Source: Bacteroidota bacterium (lineage in GTDB: Bacteria; Bacteroidota; Bacteroidia; Chitinophagales; Chitinophagaceae). Taken from it: DNA of 23,940 nt. The notes under the pieces were generated by a model. It was not told the origin of the DNA. It worked only from the letters and a program-made list of their open reading frames with translations, and did no database searches. The stretch lies in assembly GCA_023409975.1 (NCBI GenBank), contig JAEYQO010000024.1, positions 1-23,940 of the forward strand. The letters run 5' to 3'. Shown here one piece after another: positions 9,201 to 15,933 of the stretch. The position numbers and the translations under genes are program-made. Every line of letters starts with the position of its first letter. The first letter of the stretch is position 1.

Positions 9201-11051
9201 GCAGCTAACGGCACCGTTCCCACAGGAACTACAGCGAGTGTTACGGGACTGAGCCCGGCCACATCCTATACGTTCTGGGTGCGTTCGGTTTGCTCCGCAA
9301 CGGACACTAGCAGCTGGGTCAGCACCAACTTCGTGACAGCCTGTGCCGCAGTCGCTGCACCATATCTTCATGATGTTGAGTCTCAGACTACGAATACTAA
9401 TGGTAACATGACGAATTGCTGGGTTGCTACACCAACCGGAACGGGCACCTACACCTGGCATGTCTCCAATGCAGGAACCGGCTCGCTCAATACGGGACCA
9501 GCTGCCGCACATAGTGGAACTAAGTTCTTCTTTACAGAAGCCTCTTACGGTGCGCTGAACGCTGTAACGGAATTGACGACTCCTGAAATCGACGTCAGCA
9601 CACTGACGCTCCCCATGCTTGAGTTCTGGTACCATATGTATGGCGCCAATATCAATAAGCTGGTAATCAGTGTTTCTGATGGCGTTACCTGGACGCCGGT
9701 TGATTCTCTGGTCGGCCAGCAGCAAACCTCAGAAACGGCTCCATGGCAAACGCGCTCTGTTGTGCTCTCCGGTTACACCGGAACCATTCAGGTGAAGTTC
9801 ACTGCCATTAGGGGTAATGGTTTCGAAGGGGATATCTCCCTGGATGATATCGCCGTAATCGATGCACCTACCTGCGTGCCGCCTACCAACGTGAACCTGG
9901 CCAACGTATCCTCCAGCTCAGTAGACATTAGCTGGCCGGCATCTGCCACAACGGCTACGGGTTACGAATGGGCTATCGACCAGACAAGCAATCCAGCTCC
10001 GGATGCCAGCACAACAATCAATACAACTGCTGGTACGGGGCCTGTAACTGCTTCCGGTCTTTCCGGCGGTACGCTCTACTACGTACACCTCCGCGCAGAC
10101 TGCGGCACTACAAACGGACTCTCTGCATGGGCAGTATATCCCGTGACTACCCGTCCGGTTAACGACACCTGCCAGCATGCTATCGACATCAGCAGTGGTA
10201 CAGCCGTAAACGGCTCCACCTATGGTGCTACCGAAAGTATGCCTTCTGGCTCCTGCGCAACGTCCACCACCTATGCCAACGATGTCTGGTACTATTTCCA
10301 CGCAGGTGCTGGAACAGTAACGATCACCGCTACCAACACGGTAGGCGACGTGGTAATGGAAGTCTTCAGCGGCTCCTGTGGTTCGCTTACTTCTGTCGAC
10401 TGCCAGGATATTCCGGCCGTCGGAACTGAAACATCGGTTATATCCACCTCGCCTGGTATCTATTATGTGAGGGTTTATGGTTTCCTGAGTATTGAGAATC
10501 CTTTCGTAATACAGGCCTCAGGCACACCGCTCGCTATCGGTCTTGGCAGCTTCGATGCCACCGCCGTAGGACAAAGGGTGCGTCTCGACTGGAATACGTT
10601 CTCCGAAACTCCGGGCGACCGCTTCACCATCGAACGTAGCGCCAATGGTCATAGCTTCAGCCCCATCGGCAGCCTGGCTGCCAGAGGAGAAGCTTCCACC
10701 TATAGCTTCTGGGATGAGCAGCCTGTCAACGGCACCAACTATTATCGCCTGAAGATGGTAGGTGCCAATGGCACAGCTCGTTACTCTGAGGTAGCTGAAG
10801 TGACGTTCACAAAAGGCTTCAGCCTTAACGTATGGCCAAACCCTGTAACTGAGGTGCTCAACCTCGCGGTTACAGATATGTCAGGCCCTGCTACTGTGAC
10901 GGTCGCTGACCTCACCGGCAAGACCATCCGCGTGATGTATCTGAAGAGTGAGAAGACTACCATAGACATGGCCGGACTGGCTCAGGGCGTATACCTGATC
11001 CACTACGCCGACGAGGCTCGCACAGAGACCATCAAGGTCAATAAGCAGTAG
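6225..11051 (+). CDS. Giant GEVED-repeat, FN3- and MAM-like surface protein with T9SS sorting domain
   Basis: A 1608-residue paralogue of the preceding gene. The order seen is: signal peptide 1-26 (TYA|Q); a unique beta-rich domain about 27-190 not present in gene 1; three Ig-like segments with QWEESPAGANMW at 231, 476 and 728; GEVED domains with GETEDY near 424, YETEDY near 677 and GEAHDY near 931; FN3 about 945-1040; a MAM-like or jelly-roll domain about 1043-1211 ending GDISLDDIAV; a second FN3 about 1212-1310; a PPC-like domain about 1312-1430; a beta domain containing STYSFWDE, also found in gene 1; and a T9SS type A tail (WPNP near 1536, end KVNKQ). The signal peptide shares LHF(K/R)R at the same place as gene 1. 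It is probably exported by T9SS and anchored on or released from the cell surface. Its ligand is unknown and no enzyme active site was seen. Confidence 0.92.
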   Translation: MKIIPLHFKRVSLLVALLLCSLITYAQTTISTGYTGTTNSGTGFAITFVVENNSGGDILLTDVENYVDASHNGTTSTLYYSSTSLSGTPGAFTAPTWNTVASNTLSGISTAAVQPVITGMSFLIPNNTIYRFALFTTGTNYYASSGATNTFTQTGVSLYVGNYQIAGMNVGYGATNNPRYFAGSITFVPATPCSGQPVAGTAVSNTPSVCPTGSAMLSLTGSTVGAGITYQWEESPAGANMWTPITGGTSSGISVSPTSPTDYRAVVTCTNGGLSDISTSVTISQSPFFNCYCIPTNAGSAQINNVNILGTTFNHSTGTAPSPTYYNAFPDTGSATATLVQGASYPVTVSFDGSAIGSIWIDYNQDGVFDATEWIQTGTTGTAHSATINVPLTAMTGQTGMRVRSRGAGNINGATDACLNMGGGETEDYVITIAAAIPCSGQPVAGTASGPDSICLNTPFNLTLSGYTLGSGITFQWEESPAGANMWMPIAGAINSYATIPGITAAMDYRAVITCANGGLSDISNTITVVPNPFYLCYCGPNTGINLNSSPINYLTNVEIPTTTLSHNTASAASPGGYALYWPASSNQTADLAQGMMYTLNTTHAYTGYYSDAWIDFDGNGTFDASEFIDLTTTGTNATATFIVPSGATPGLTGMRVRLFYTAYSAGGACNTTGDYETEDYVVNILATPPCSGPPTAGTATGPLDICAGVPFNLMVTGQTIGTGIVLQWEESPAGANMWTAIPGATNPLYTVSNQTSATDYRLMITCTNGGLTDISNVVSVAQNAPSTCYCTPIYTTACSVGDDIRDVILTGDVAPGINNMNTPCPANGYDDYTAMSATLSAGVTYSGNVTTNYGSTSEDVRIWIDYGADGIFDAADEIAYIDNINNASSGAFTFTVPASTTPGTYRMRVRLVYGQSSAAAIDPCISYTYGEAHDYTVVIMPPPSCLPPTNASAGAVLSTSGTFNWTASTSTPGMGYEWRVVPQGATPFVTPAANGTVPTGTTASVTGLSPATSYTFWVRSVCSATDTSSWVSTNFVTACAAVAAPYLHDVESQTTNTNGNMTNCWVATPTGTGTYTWHVSNAGTGSLNTGPAAAHSGTKFFFTEASYGALNAVTELTTPEIDVSTLTLPMLEFWYHMYGANINKLVISVSDGVTWTPVDSLVGQQQTSETAPWQTRSVVLSGYTGTIQVKFTAIRGNGFEGDISLDDIAVIDAPTCVPPTNVNLANVSSSSVDISWPASATTATGYEWAIDQTSNPAPDASTTINTTAGTGPVTASGLSGGTLYYVHLRADCGTTNGLSAWAVYPVTTRPVNDTCQHAIDISSGTAVNGSTYGATESMPSGSCATSTTYANDVWYYFHAGAGTVTITATNTVGDVVMEVFSGSCGSLTSVDCQDIPAVGTETSVISTSPGIYYVRVYGFLSIENPFVIQASGTPLAIGLGSFDATAVGQRVRLDWNTFSETPGDRFTIERSANGHSFSPIGSLAARGEASTYSFWDEQPVNGTNYYRLKMVGANGTARYSEVAEVTFTKGFSLNVWPNPVTEVLNLAVTDMSGPATVTVADLTGKTIRVMYLKSEKTTIDMAGLAQGVYLIHYADEARTETIKVNKQ
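6915..9035 (+). repeat. Three tandem Ig-like plus GEVED modules in gene 2
   Basis: The QWEESP codons begin at 6915, 7650 and 8406, so the periods are 735 and 756 bases (245 and 252 residues). The first GEVED domain is almost the same as the two central ones of gene 1, while the second and third are divergent (DFDGNGTFD and DYGADGIFD loops). This points to duplication or conversion between the two genes. Confidence 0.82.
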
Positions 11052-11071
11052 TCTCATTTTATATACTGTTC

Positions 11072-11099
11072 AAGAGCCGCTCCCCACAGAGCGGCTCTT
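11072..11099 (+). terminator. Hairpin terminator after gene 2
   Basis: A perfect 11-bp stem AAGAGCCGCTC / GAGCGGCTCTT (11072-11082 with 11089-11099) with loop CCCACA lies 20 bases after the stop. The T run is short, so termination strength is uncertain. Its sequence is unrelated to the two GCCCCGG terminators upstream. Confidence 0.75.
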
Positions 11100-11124
11100 A
11101 ACGTTTAATACACCCCGCAGTTCG

Positions 11125-11132
11125 TATTTTTG
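11125..11132 (+). promoter_or_regulatory. Candidate -7 box TATTTTTG for recR
   Basis: TATTTTTG fits the Bacteroidota -7 consensus TAnnTTTG and lies 32 bases before the recR start, just after a terminator. No clear TTG-type -33 box is present at the usual distance, so the call rests on the -7 box and position. Confidence 0.4.
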
Positions 11133-11164
11133 CCTTCTTTTTCAGTGATTTCAATCGTGTTGTA

Positions 11165-11794
11165 ATGGTCTTCTCTTCTAAGCTGATCGAGGATGCAGTC
11201 CAGGAATTCTCCAGACTGCCGGGTATAGGTAAAAAAACAGCGCTGCGGATGGTCCTGCATCTGCTCAGGCTCGAGAAAGATCAGGTAGATCAGTTCACCG
11301 GCGCGCTCTCCAGACTGCGCCACGATCTTCAGTTTTGCTCCAGTTGCCACAATGTCTCCGACGGACCGGTATGCAGTATCTGCAGCAACCCGGGAAGAAA
11401 CCGCACTCAGATATGTGTGGTCGAAAACCTGCGCGATGTCATCGCCATAGAAAGTACACAGCAGTTCAGTGGCCTCTACCACGTTCTGAATGGCATCCTT
11501 TCTCCTCTGGATGGGGTAGGGCCCGACCAGTTGAATATCAACTCCCTGGTCGACCGGGTCCGCAACGAAGGAACGGAAGAGCTGATCATGGCACTCAGTC
11601 CGAATATCGAGGGCGATACCACGGTCTATTACATCGCCCGTCAGTTCCAGGATACTCCCGTTCGTATCACTACCATCGCGCGCGGCATCTCCTTTGGTGG
11701 CGACCTCGAATACGCTGATGAAATGACACTCGCTCGTTCCATCGCAAAGCGCCTCCCAGTCGAAAATTATGTGAGCATCCAGCACAAAGCCTGA
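11165..11794 (+). CDS. recR: Recombination mediator protein RecR
   Basis: A 209-residue protein of normal RecR length. RecR works with RecO (and RecF) to load RecA on single-stranded gaps during recombinational repair; it has no catalytic activity of its own. Seen in order: helix-hairpin-helix with LPGIGKKTALRM at about 18-29; a four-cysteine zinc site, C58, C61, C70 and C73; and a Toprim domain starting near 81 with E87 in VVENLRDVIAIE. The conserved tail GISFGGDLEYADEMTL is present. The start ATG 11165 gives the family N-terminus MVFSSKLIEDAV. It follows a terminator, so it begins a new transcription unit, with the lipoprotein gene 41 bases downstream on the same strand. Confidence 0.96.
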   Translation: MVFSSKLIEDAVQEFSRLPGIGKKTALRMVLHLLRLEKDQVDQFTGALSRLRHDLQFCSSCHNVSDGPVCSICSNPGRNRTQICVVENLRDVIAIESTQQFSGLYHVLNGILSPLDGVGPDQLNINSLVDRVRNEGTEELIMALSPNIEGDTTVYYIARQFQDTPVRITTIARGISFGGDLEYADEMTLARSIAKRLPVENYVSIQHKA

Positions 11795-11835
11795 GTCCGG
11801 CACGAGTTTATTGCTCCTGTTTCAAATGCTGTTCT

Positions 11836-12324
11836 ATGCGTTATGCGATTTTCATAGCCCTGCTGCTGATGACTTCCTGTCAGGATGAAGCAAGTCCCAA
11901 CCTTACCTCGGGTACCGTATCGGATACCGCTATGGAGAATCCTCCAGCGACTCCCGTTCACGAAGCCAGCCCACCCATTGGTGAGGAGGCTACCCAGTCT
12001 CCCGCAGATCCTGACACCTTCTCCAATCAACGGTTCAGAAGCGTAAGGGTAAATCCATTGGGCAACAACAGGTATCGTATCACCGGACAGGCGCAGATCT
12101 TCGAGGCTTCATTCGGCTGGGTCATTGAAGATGGTCACAATGAATTGGTAGATAGCTTCGCCACAGCCGACCGTGGCGCTCCCGACTGGGGCAATTTCGA
12201 TTTCACCATCCAGGCCCCGCCACCACCACCAAATGGCACGCTACACCTGATTCTCTTCGAAACCAGCATGAAGGACGGCAGCAGACAACATGAACTGCCC
12301 ATAAGATTGAAAGAGAAAAACTAA
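11836..12324 (+). CDS. Small lipoprotein with a C-terminal Gmad2-like domain
   Basis: A 162-residue protein with a lipoprotein signal: hydrophobic residues 3-12, then MTSC with the lipidated cysteine at 15. A proline- and acid-rich linker (about 16-65) follows. The C-terminal part (about 66-160) looks like the Gmad2 immunoglobulin-like domain: a start resembling VRVNPLGNNRYRITGQA, then FEASFGWVIEDG, a PPPPPNG turn, LILFETSMKDG and a final LPIRL strand. In Firmicutes Gmad2 often accompanies GerMN in germination or cell-envelope proteins, but no GerMN domain is present here. It is probably an envelope-anchored binding domain of unknown role. The domain call is from the pattern of conserved positions and is moderately secure. 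Its stop codon overlaps that of the opposing gene. Confidence 0.75.
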   Translation: MRYAIFIALLLMTSCQDEASPNLTSGTVSDTAMENPPATPVHEASPPIGEEATQSPADPDTFSNQRFRSVRVNPLGNNRYRITGQAQIFEASFGWVIEDGHNELVDSFATADRGAPDWGNFDFTIQAPPPPPNGTLHLILFETSMKDGSRQHELPIRLKEKN

Positions 12325-13124
12325 CGACTGATAATTTGGTAGAAGTCCAGCCGGTCGCCATATAGAATGTACAGCACATCCCTGACCACCGCCGCATTGA
12401 TCAACTTAGTAGGGGAGGCAGGCAGTTTCAGATGACTACCGCTTACCTTATTCATGTCCCAGCTATAAAGGGTATCCCTGCTTCGATAAAACAGTCTCGA
12501 TTCAAATACCTGCAGATACCTGATGCCCCTGAGCGGAATCGTGTTGATATAATTGCCATACCTGTCAAAGGTGTACAACCCCCTCACCGTATCAGAAATG
12601 AATACCTTCCAGTCGCGCTCCAGCATAAACGCAGGATCAGGCGCCCGCTCCAGCTCCAGCCGCAGATCATTGCTCTGTGCTATCTCATTAAGCTGCTCAT
12701 CGATCTTTTTCAGCCTCGCATTGAACCGGTCATACACCCAGAGGTTTCCATCAGCACTGGCAGCTACCACACTCCCCGTATAAAGGTTCAGTTGTCTTAG
12801 GTTCAGCTCATTTTTCTGCGCCAGCATCCTGTCCAGCAACACGACTTTGCCGTAGGCAGGATAAGAAACAATCACACGCAAAGGATTCGTGGCGTCAACC
12901 GCACCGATATCTCCATTCTGCACACTGCGGAAGAACGAAAGGCTGTCACCCCTTGCAGAAAATTTAACCAGGGAATTATTGCTTCTTACTACATACACAT
13001 TGCCTGTCTCATCCACAGTCATCAGCCGCGCATCCATCGGTATCGTCCGCAGCAGCTGCAGGGTCTCATGTGCCCTCAGAGGAGCAGGTATCAGAAAGGA
13101 AAGGATCAGGATCAAAAGACGCAT
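12321..13124 (-). CDS. Secreted beta-propeller-like protein of unknown function
   Basis: A 267-residue protein with an N-terminal signal peptide (about 1-18, hydrophobic LLILILSFLIP then RA|HE). The mature part has repeated short strands with D/G turns, such as VDETGNVYVVR, SADGNLWVYD, DRYGNYI and a final LYILYGDRLDFY. That is the look of NHL/WD-like propeller blades, about six. No catalytic residues are recognised. It is the last gene of a - strand run, 44 bases after gpsA, and a TAACTTTG box 5 bases before its ATG may give it its own promoter. Its stop TAG (12321-12323) overlaps the TAA of the lipoprotein gene. Propeller is an inference from the strand pattern; the product is otherwise hypothetical. 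Confidence 0.7.
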   Translation of the reverse strand: MRLLILILSFLIPAPLRAHETLQLLRTIPMDARLMTVDETGNVYVVRSNNSLVKFSARGDSLSFFRSVQNGDIGAVDATNPLRVIVSYPAYGKVVLLDRMLAQKNELNLRQLNLYTGSVVAASADGNLWVYDRFNARLKKIDEQLNEIAQSNDLRLELERAPDPAFMLERDWKVFISDTVRGLYTFDRYGNYINTIPLRGIRYLQVFESRLFYRSRDTLYSWDMNKVSGSHLKLPASPTKLINAAVVRDVLYILYGDRLDFYQIISR

Positions 13125-13129
13125 CTGAT

Positions 13130-13137
13130 CAAAGTTA
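13130..13137 (-). promoter_or_regulatory. Candidate -7 box TAACTTTG before the beta-propeller gene
   Basis: Read on the - strand this is TAACTTTG, an exact fit to TAnnTTTG, 5 bases upstream of the ATG at 13124. A TTG at the standard -33 distance is not seen. If active, the transcript would be nearly leaderless. Confidence 0.35.
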
Positions 13138-13168
13138 CGGCTGTTTCCGTTTGGTTTGGGAGCAATGG

Positions 13169-14191
13169 TCAGCTCATCATACCTTCAATCTTGTTAAAGA
13201 CCTCCTCAGCTTTTCTGCCTTCCCAGAGTGCCTGATAGATGAGTGTGGCCAATGGCAGGGTTATGTCGTAATGCTTGCTGATCGCCTGCATGCCCCTCGC
13301 CGCATAATACCCCTCCGCCACCATGTTCATCTCCAGCGTAGCAGCTTTCACGGAATATCCCTTGCCGATCATCGTGCCGAATGTCCGGTTACGGCTATGC
13401 AGGGAATAACAGGTAACGAGAAGATCTCCAAGGTAAGCGCTCGTATGAAAATCTGGATGGTCGGGTGAAGGATGAACGCGCTCAAAATGCTCGTGAAGAT
13501 ACCGGTACATCTCTCTGTAACAGTTGGTAATGTATACGCTCAGGAAATTATCTCCATAGTCCAGCGCATGGGCCATTCCCGCACCGATCGCGTAAATGTT
13601 CTTCAAAACCGCAGCAAACTGCGCACCCCAGATATCATGGTTAAAGCTGGTATGGATATAGGCATTCCTGAAGGCCTTGCTAACTTTCTCCGTAAACGCG
13701 TCTTCCAACCCTGAGAAGGTCAGGTAAGATAATCGTTCCTGAGCCACTTCCTCAGCATGACACGGACCCGTAATCGCCACATATTTTTTCAGATCACAGC
13801 CCATCTTTTCCGTCAGGTAATCATTGAGCAGCAGGTTGGTTTCCGGTAAAACGCCTTTAATGGCAGAAACGATCTGCTTCTGCTGCCATACCTCAGCAGG
13901 TATCGTTTCAACCACCTGCTGCGCATACGCTGAGGGAACAGCGATCACAATTGTTTCACATTTCGATACAACCTCCTCCAGTTGATCCGTCACGTTGATT
14001 TTGGAGGGCTCAAAATGCGCGGAGGTAAGGTAGTGCGGATTATGGTGCCTTTTTTTGAAATAATGAACCGACTCACTGTTGCGCACCCACCAGTGGATCT
14101 TATTGCCATTATCGGTCAGGATCTTTGCCAGAGCCGTACCCCAGCTTCCATTACCGATAATACCTATCTTACCTGAGAAACTTGCCTTCAC
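13169..14191 (-). CDS. gpsA: NAD(P)H-dependent glycerol-3-phosphate dehydrogenase GpsA
   Basis: It interconverts dihydroxyacetone phosphate and sn-glycerol 3-phosphate in the cytoplasm, supplying the backbone for phospholipid synthesis. Taken from GTG 14191 it has 340 residues, normal for the family. Seen: Rossmann nucleotide-binding motif IIGNGSWGTALA at 11-22, SAIKG at 109-113 with K112, GPCHAEE at 142-148, the LKNIYAIGAG helix at 196-205 with the expected catalytic lysine K197, and SRNRTFG further on. An ATG exists upstream at 14299 but would add 36 basic residues encoded inside the neighbouring hlyD-type gene. There is no in-frame ATG between the hlyD stop and the Rossmann motif, and the GTG lies 25 bases after that stop. 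The GTG start is an inference; the enzyme call is firm. Confidence 0.93.
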   Translation of the reverse strand: MKASFSGKIGIIGNGSWGTALAKILTDNGNKIHWWVRNSESVHYFKKRHHNPHYLTSAHFEPSKINVTDQLEEVVSKCETIVIAVPSAYAQQVVETIPAEVWQQKQIVSAIKGVLPETNLLLNDYLTEKMGCDLKKYVAITGPCHAEEVAQERLSYLTFSGLEDAFTEKVSKAFRNAYIHTSFNHDIWGAQFAAVLKNIYAIGAGMAHALDYGDNFLSVYITNCYREMYRYLHEHFERVHPSPDHPDFHTSAYLGDLLVTCYSLHSRNRTFGTMIGKGYSVKAATLEMNMVAEGYYAARGMQAISKHYDITLPLATLIYQALWEGRKAEEVFNKIEGMMS

Positions 14192-14216
14192 TGTCTTGTA
14201 GTAAAATGAACCAATC

Positions 14217-15530
14217 CTAGTCCGTGGTCTCGAAAAGCTTGTCTTTCTCCACCACCTGCACTTTCGATTTTTCTTTAAGCGTCCGGGCAATCGCGCCATA
14301 TGGCGCAGTCACCACCAGGTCTTCTTCTTTCAAACCATCCAGTATCTGTATGTACTGGTTGTCCTGTATGCCCGTCTTCACATCACGTATTTTCACCTCA
14401 TTAGAGGTCTTGTCGTACACAAATACCACCTGACGGAGCCGGTCCTTATTCTCCGGACGGTCCTTCAGGCTGTCGGGATAGTCCCGGGTAGTCACCGCAT
14501 TCACCGGCACCGCCAGAATGTTCCGCTCCCGCAGGGTCTGGATCTCTACACTCGCCGACATGCCCGGTTTAAATGGAAACCGGCTGGGCAATTTCGCCAT
14601 CAGATCCTGATAGCTGGAAGGCAGGATCAGAATATGAACGGTATAATTGGTCACCTGGTCGGTGCTCATCTGCTGCATCCCGGTGCTCTTACTGCTTACA
14701 CTTACCTTCGATACCACACCGGTAAACTTCCTGTCGCGATAAGCATCCGCCTCAATGATAGTCGTGTCCCCCAGCTTCACCTTCGCTATATCGGTCTCAC
14801 TCACATCCACTCTCACTTCTATCCTGCCAAGGTCCGCAATAACCAGCATTTCAGTCCCGGCCATCTGAGCCGTACCCACAACTCTTTCCCCCAGCTTCAC
14901 GTTCAATGCAGACACAACTCCCGAAACCGGTGCCGTGATGGTTGTCCTTCTCAGGTTTTCTCTCGCCTGATTCAAACTGGCAGAAGCCGCCTGAATACCG
15001 TAGGTGCCACCTGATACAGTTGCCAATGCAGCCTCGTAACTCGCCCGCGCGCTTCTATAGGCCGATTCCACCTGCTCAAATTCCATGGCAGAAATGACCT
15101 TGTCGTCGTATAGCTTCTTGTTTCTGTTGTAATTGGCCTGGGCCTGATCGTACTGTGCCTTAGCCTGCGCCACCATCTCCCGCGAATTCTCCACCTGCGC
15201 CCGGGTCTGCTGCACCGAAGCCTCTGCCTGGTTGACCATTGAACTGTAAATCGCAGGATTGATCTTTACCAGCAACTGACCTTTGGTAACAGTATCTCCC
15301 TCCTCCACAGTGAGGGCAATGATCTCACCGCTCACCTCCGGACTGATCTTCACCTCCGTTTCAGGGTAGATCTTGCCACTAGCCGCCACAGATTCCGTAA
15401 TCGTCTGAAGCGTCACTTTCTCAACTGTAACCTTCGTCCCCTGGCTCCGGGTAGATTTTCCAATGGCGATCAGAATGATCAGTAATAACAAAGATCCACC
15501 TATTACCCACCATAGGGTCTTTTTCTTCAT
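14217..15530 (-). CDS. HlyD/MacA-type periplasmic adaptor subunit
   Basis: A 437-residue membrane-fusion protein. Such adaptors bridge an inner-membrane ABC or RND exporter and an outer-membrane channel. Seen: one N-terminal membrane helix (about 7-25) after KKK; a split lipoyl/biotinyl domain (about 55-90, with ISPEVSGEI and VEEGDTVTKGQLLVKI, then about 195-235 with TITAPVSGVVSALNVKLGERV); a helical hairpin rich in A, Q and E (about 95-190); a beta-barrel (about 240-330); and a C-terminal membrane-proximal domain (about 335-437). The organisation fits MacA best. No exporter or TolC-like gene is adjacent in the window, so the partner is unknown. It leads the - strand run into gpsA. Confidence 0.88.
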   Translation of the reverse strand: MKKKTLWWVIGGSLLLLIILIAIGKSTRSQGTKVTVEKVTLQTITESVAASGKIYPETEVKISPEVSGEIIALTVEEGDTVTKGQLLVKINPAIYSSMVNQAEASVQQTRAQVENSREMVAQAKAQYDQAQANYNRNKKLYDDKVISAMEFEQVESAYRSARASYEAALATVSGGTYGIQAASASLNQARENLRRTTITAPVSGVVSALNVKLGERVVGTAQMAGTEMLVIADLGRIEVRVDVSETDIAKVKLGDTTIIEADAYRDRKFTGVVSKVSVSSKSTGMQQMSTDQVTNYTVHILILPSSYQDLMAKLPSRFPFKPGMSASVEIQTLRERNILAVPVNAVTTRDYPDSLKDRPENKDRLRQVVFVYDKTSNEVKIRDVKTGIQDNQYIQILDGLKEEDLVVTAPYGAIARTLKEKSKVQVVEKDKLFETTD

Positions 15531-15588
15531 AAGAAGTTTTGTCTTTTGGTTGATCCGGCACTATCATCTGCAAAGCCGGTGATGACCG

Positions 15589-15596
15589 CAAAGATA
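15589..15596 (-). promoter_or_regulatory. Candidate -7 box TATCTTTG for the HlyD-type gene
   Basis: Read on the - strand this is TATCTTTG, an exact TAnnTTTG match, 58 bases before the start codon at 15530. The -33 element is not obvious at 19-21 bases upstream. Confidence 0.45.
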
Positions 15597-15680
15597 TAAG
15601 TTTTATTTCTGGAGCAGGAGACCCAACACGTCCCTATACCCACAAAACCGCCGTCAGCAACCTGCAATCGTTTTCTGTAA

Positions 15681-15696
15681 TGTGACAAAAGTTACA
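15681..15696. promoter_or_regulatory. CRP/FNR-like palindromic operator candidate
   Basis: TGTGACAAAAGTTACA has the form TGTGA-N6-TTACA, close to the CRP-type consensus TGTGA-N6-TCACA. A similar site (AGTGA-N6-TCACT) occurs at 21986-22001. Which regulator binds, if any, is not visible from this window. Confidence 0.35.
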
Positions 15697-15724
15697 AACG
15701 GAATCAAGCTAATAGTTCAATTTC

Positions 15725-15774
15725 GCCCCTGATAGGGTTTATAGGGGCTGGTCCGTTCTCGGGCCGGCTTTTTT
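15725..15774 (+). terminator. Orphan rho-independent terminator with overlapping upstream hairpin
   Basis: The stem 15747-15755 with 15760-15768 (9 bp including two G-U pairs, loop TTCT) is followed by six T at 15769-15774. An upstream hairpin GCCCCT 15725-15730 / AGGGGC 15743-15748 shares bases 15747-15748 with it, so the two are partly exclusive. No + strand gene precedes it: the nearest gene to the left runs the other way. It may end a small RNA or act as an attenuator of the downstream operon. Confidence 0.7.
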
Positions 15775-15933
15775 ATTCCGGTTAAGCACCCACGCTCCAC
15801 TGACACAGGTTTCCATTCCGGATGATGCCAGTCATTTAACAACCTGATCGCTAAAGGTATTTTTACAGTCTTAATATCATGCTGCATCGGCACTAATAGT
15901 ACTGGTTCACAAGGTCCAGGTAAATCCGGTAAA

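Larger units (their letters stand above)
15600..15933. other. Divergent intergenic region with palindrome and orphan terminator
   Basis: This stretch between the leftward HlyD-type gene and the rightward DUF1003 gene holds no recognisable coding frame. It contains a CRP-like palindrome at 15681-15696 and two overlapping hairpins ending in a T tract at 15725-15774. A weak -7-like TATTTTTA at 15858-15865 could serve the DUF1003 operon. Confidence 0.6.

Noticed and set aside
9081..9725. A 214-codon frame on the - strand opposite the second giant gene
   Set aside because: It lies fully antisense to a well-supported FN3/MAM region; the peptide is rich in Cys, Arg and Ser with no domain, as expected of a shadow frame.
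11105..11803. A 232-codon frame on the - strand opposite recR
   Set aside because: It covers recR almost exactly. RecR has intact HhH, zinc and Toprim motifs, while the antisense peptide has no family features.
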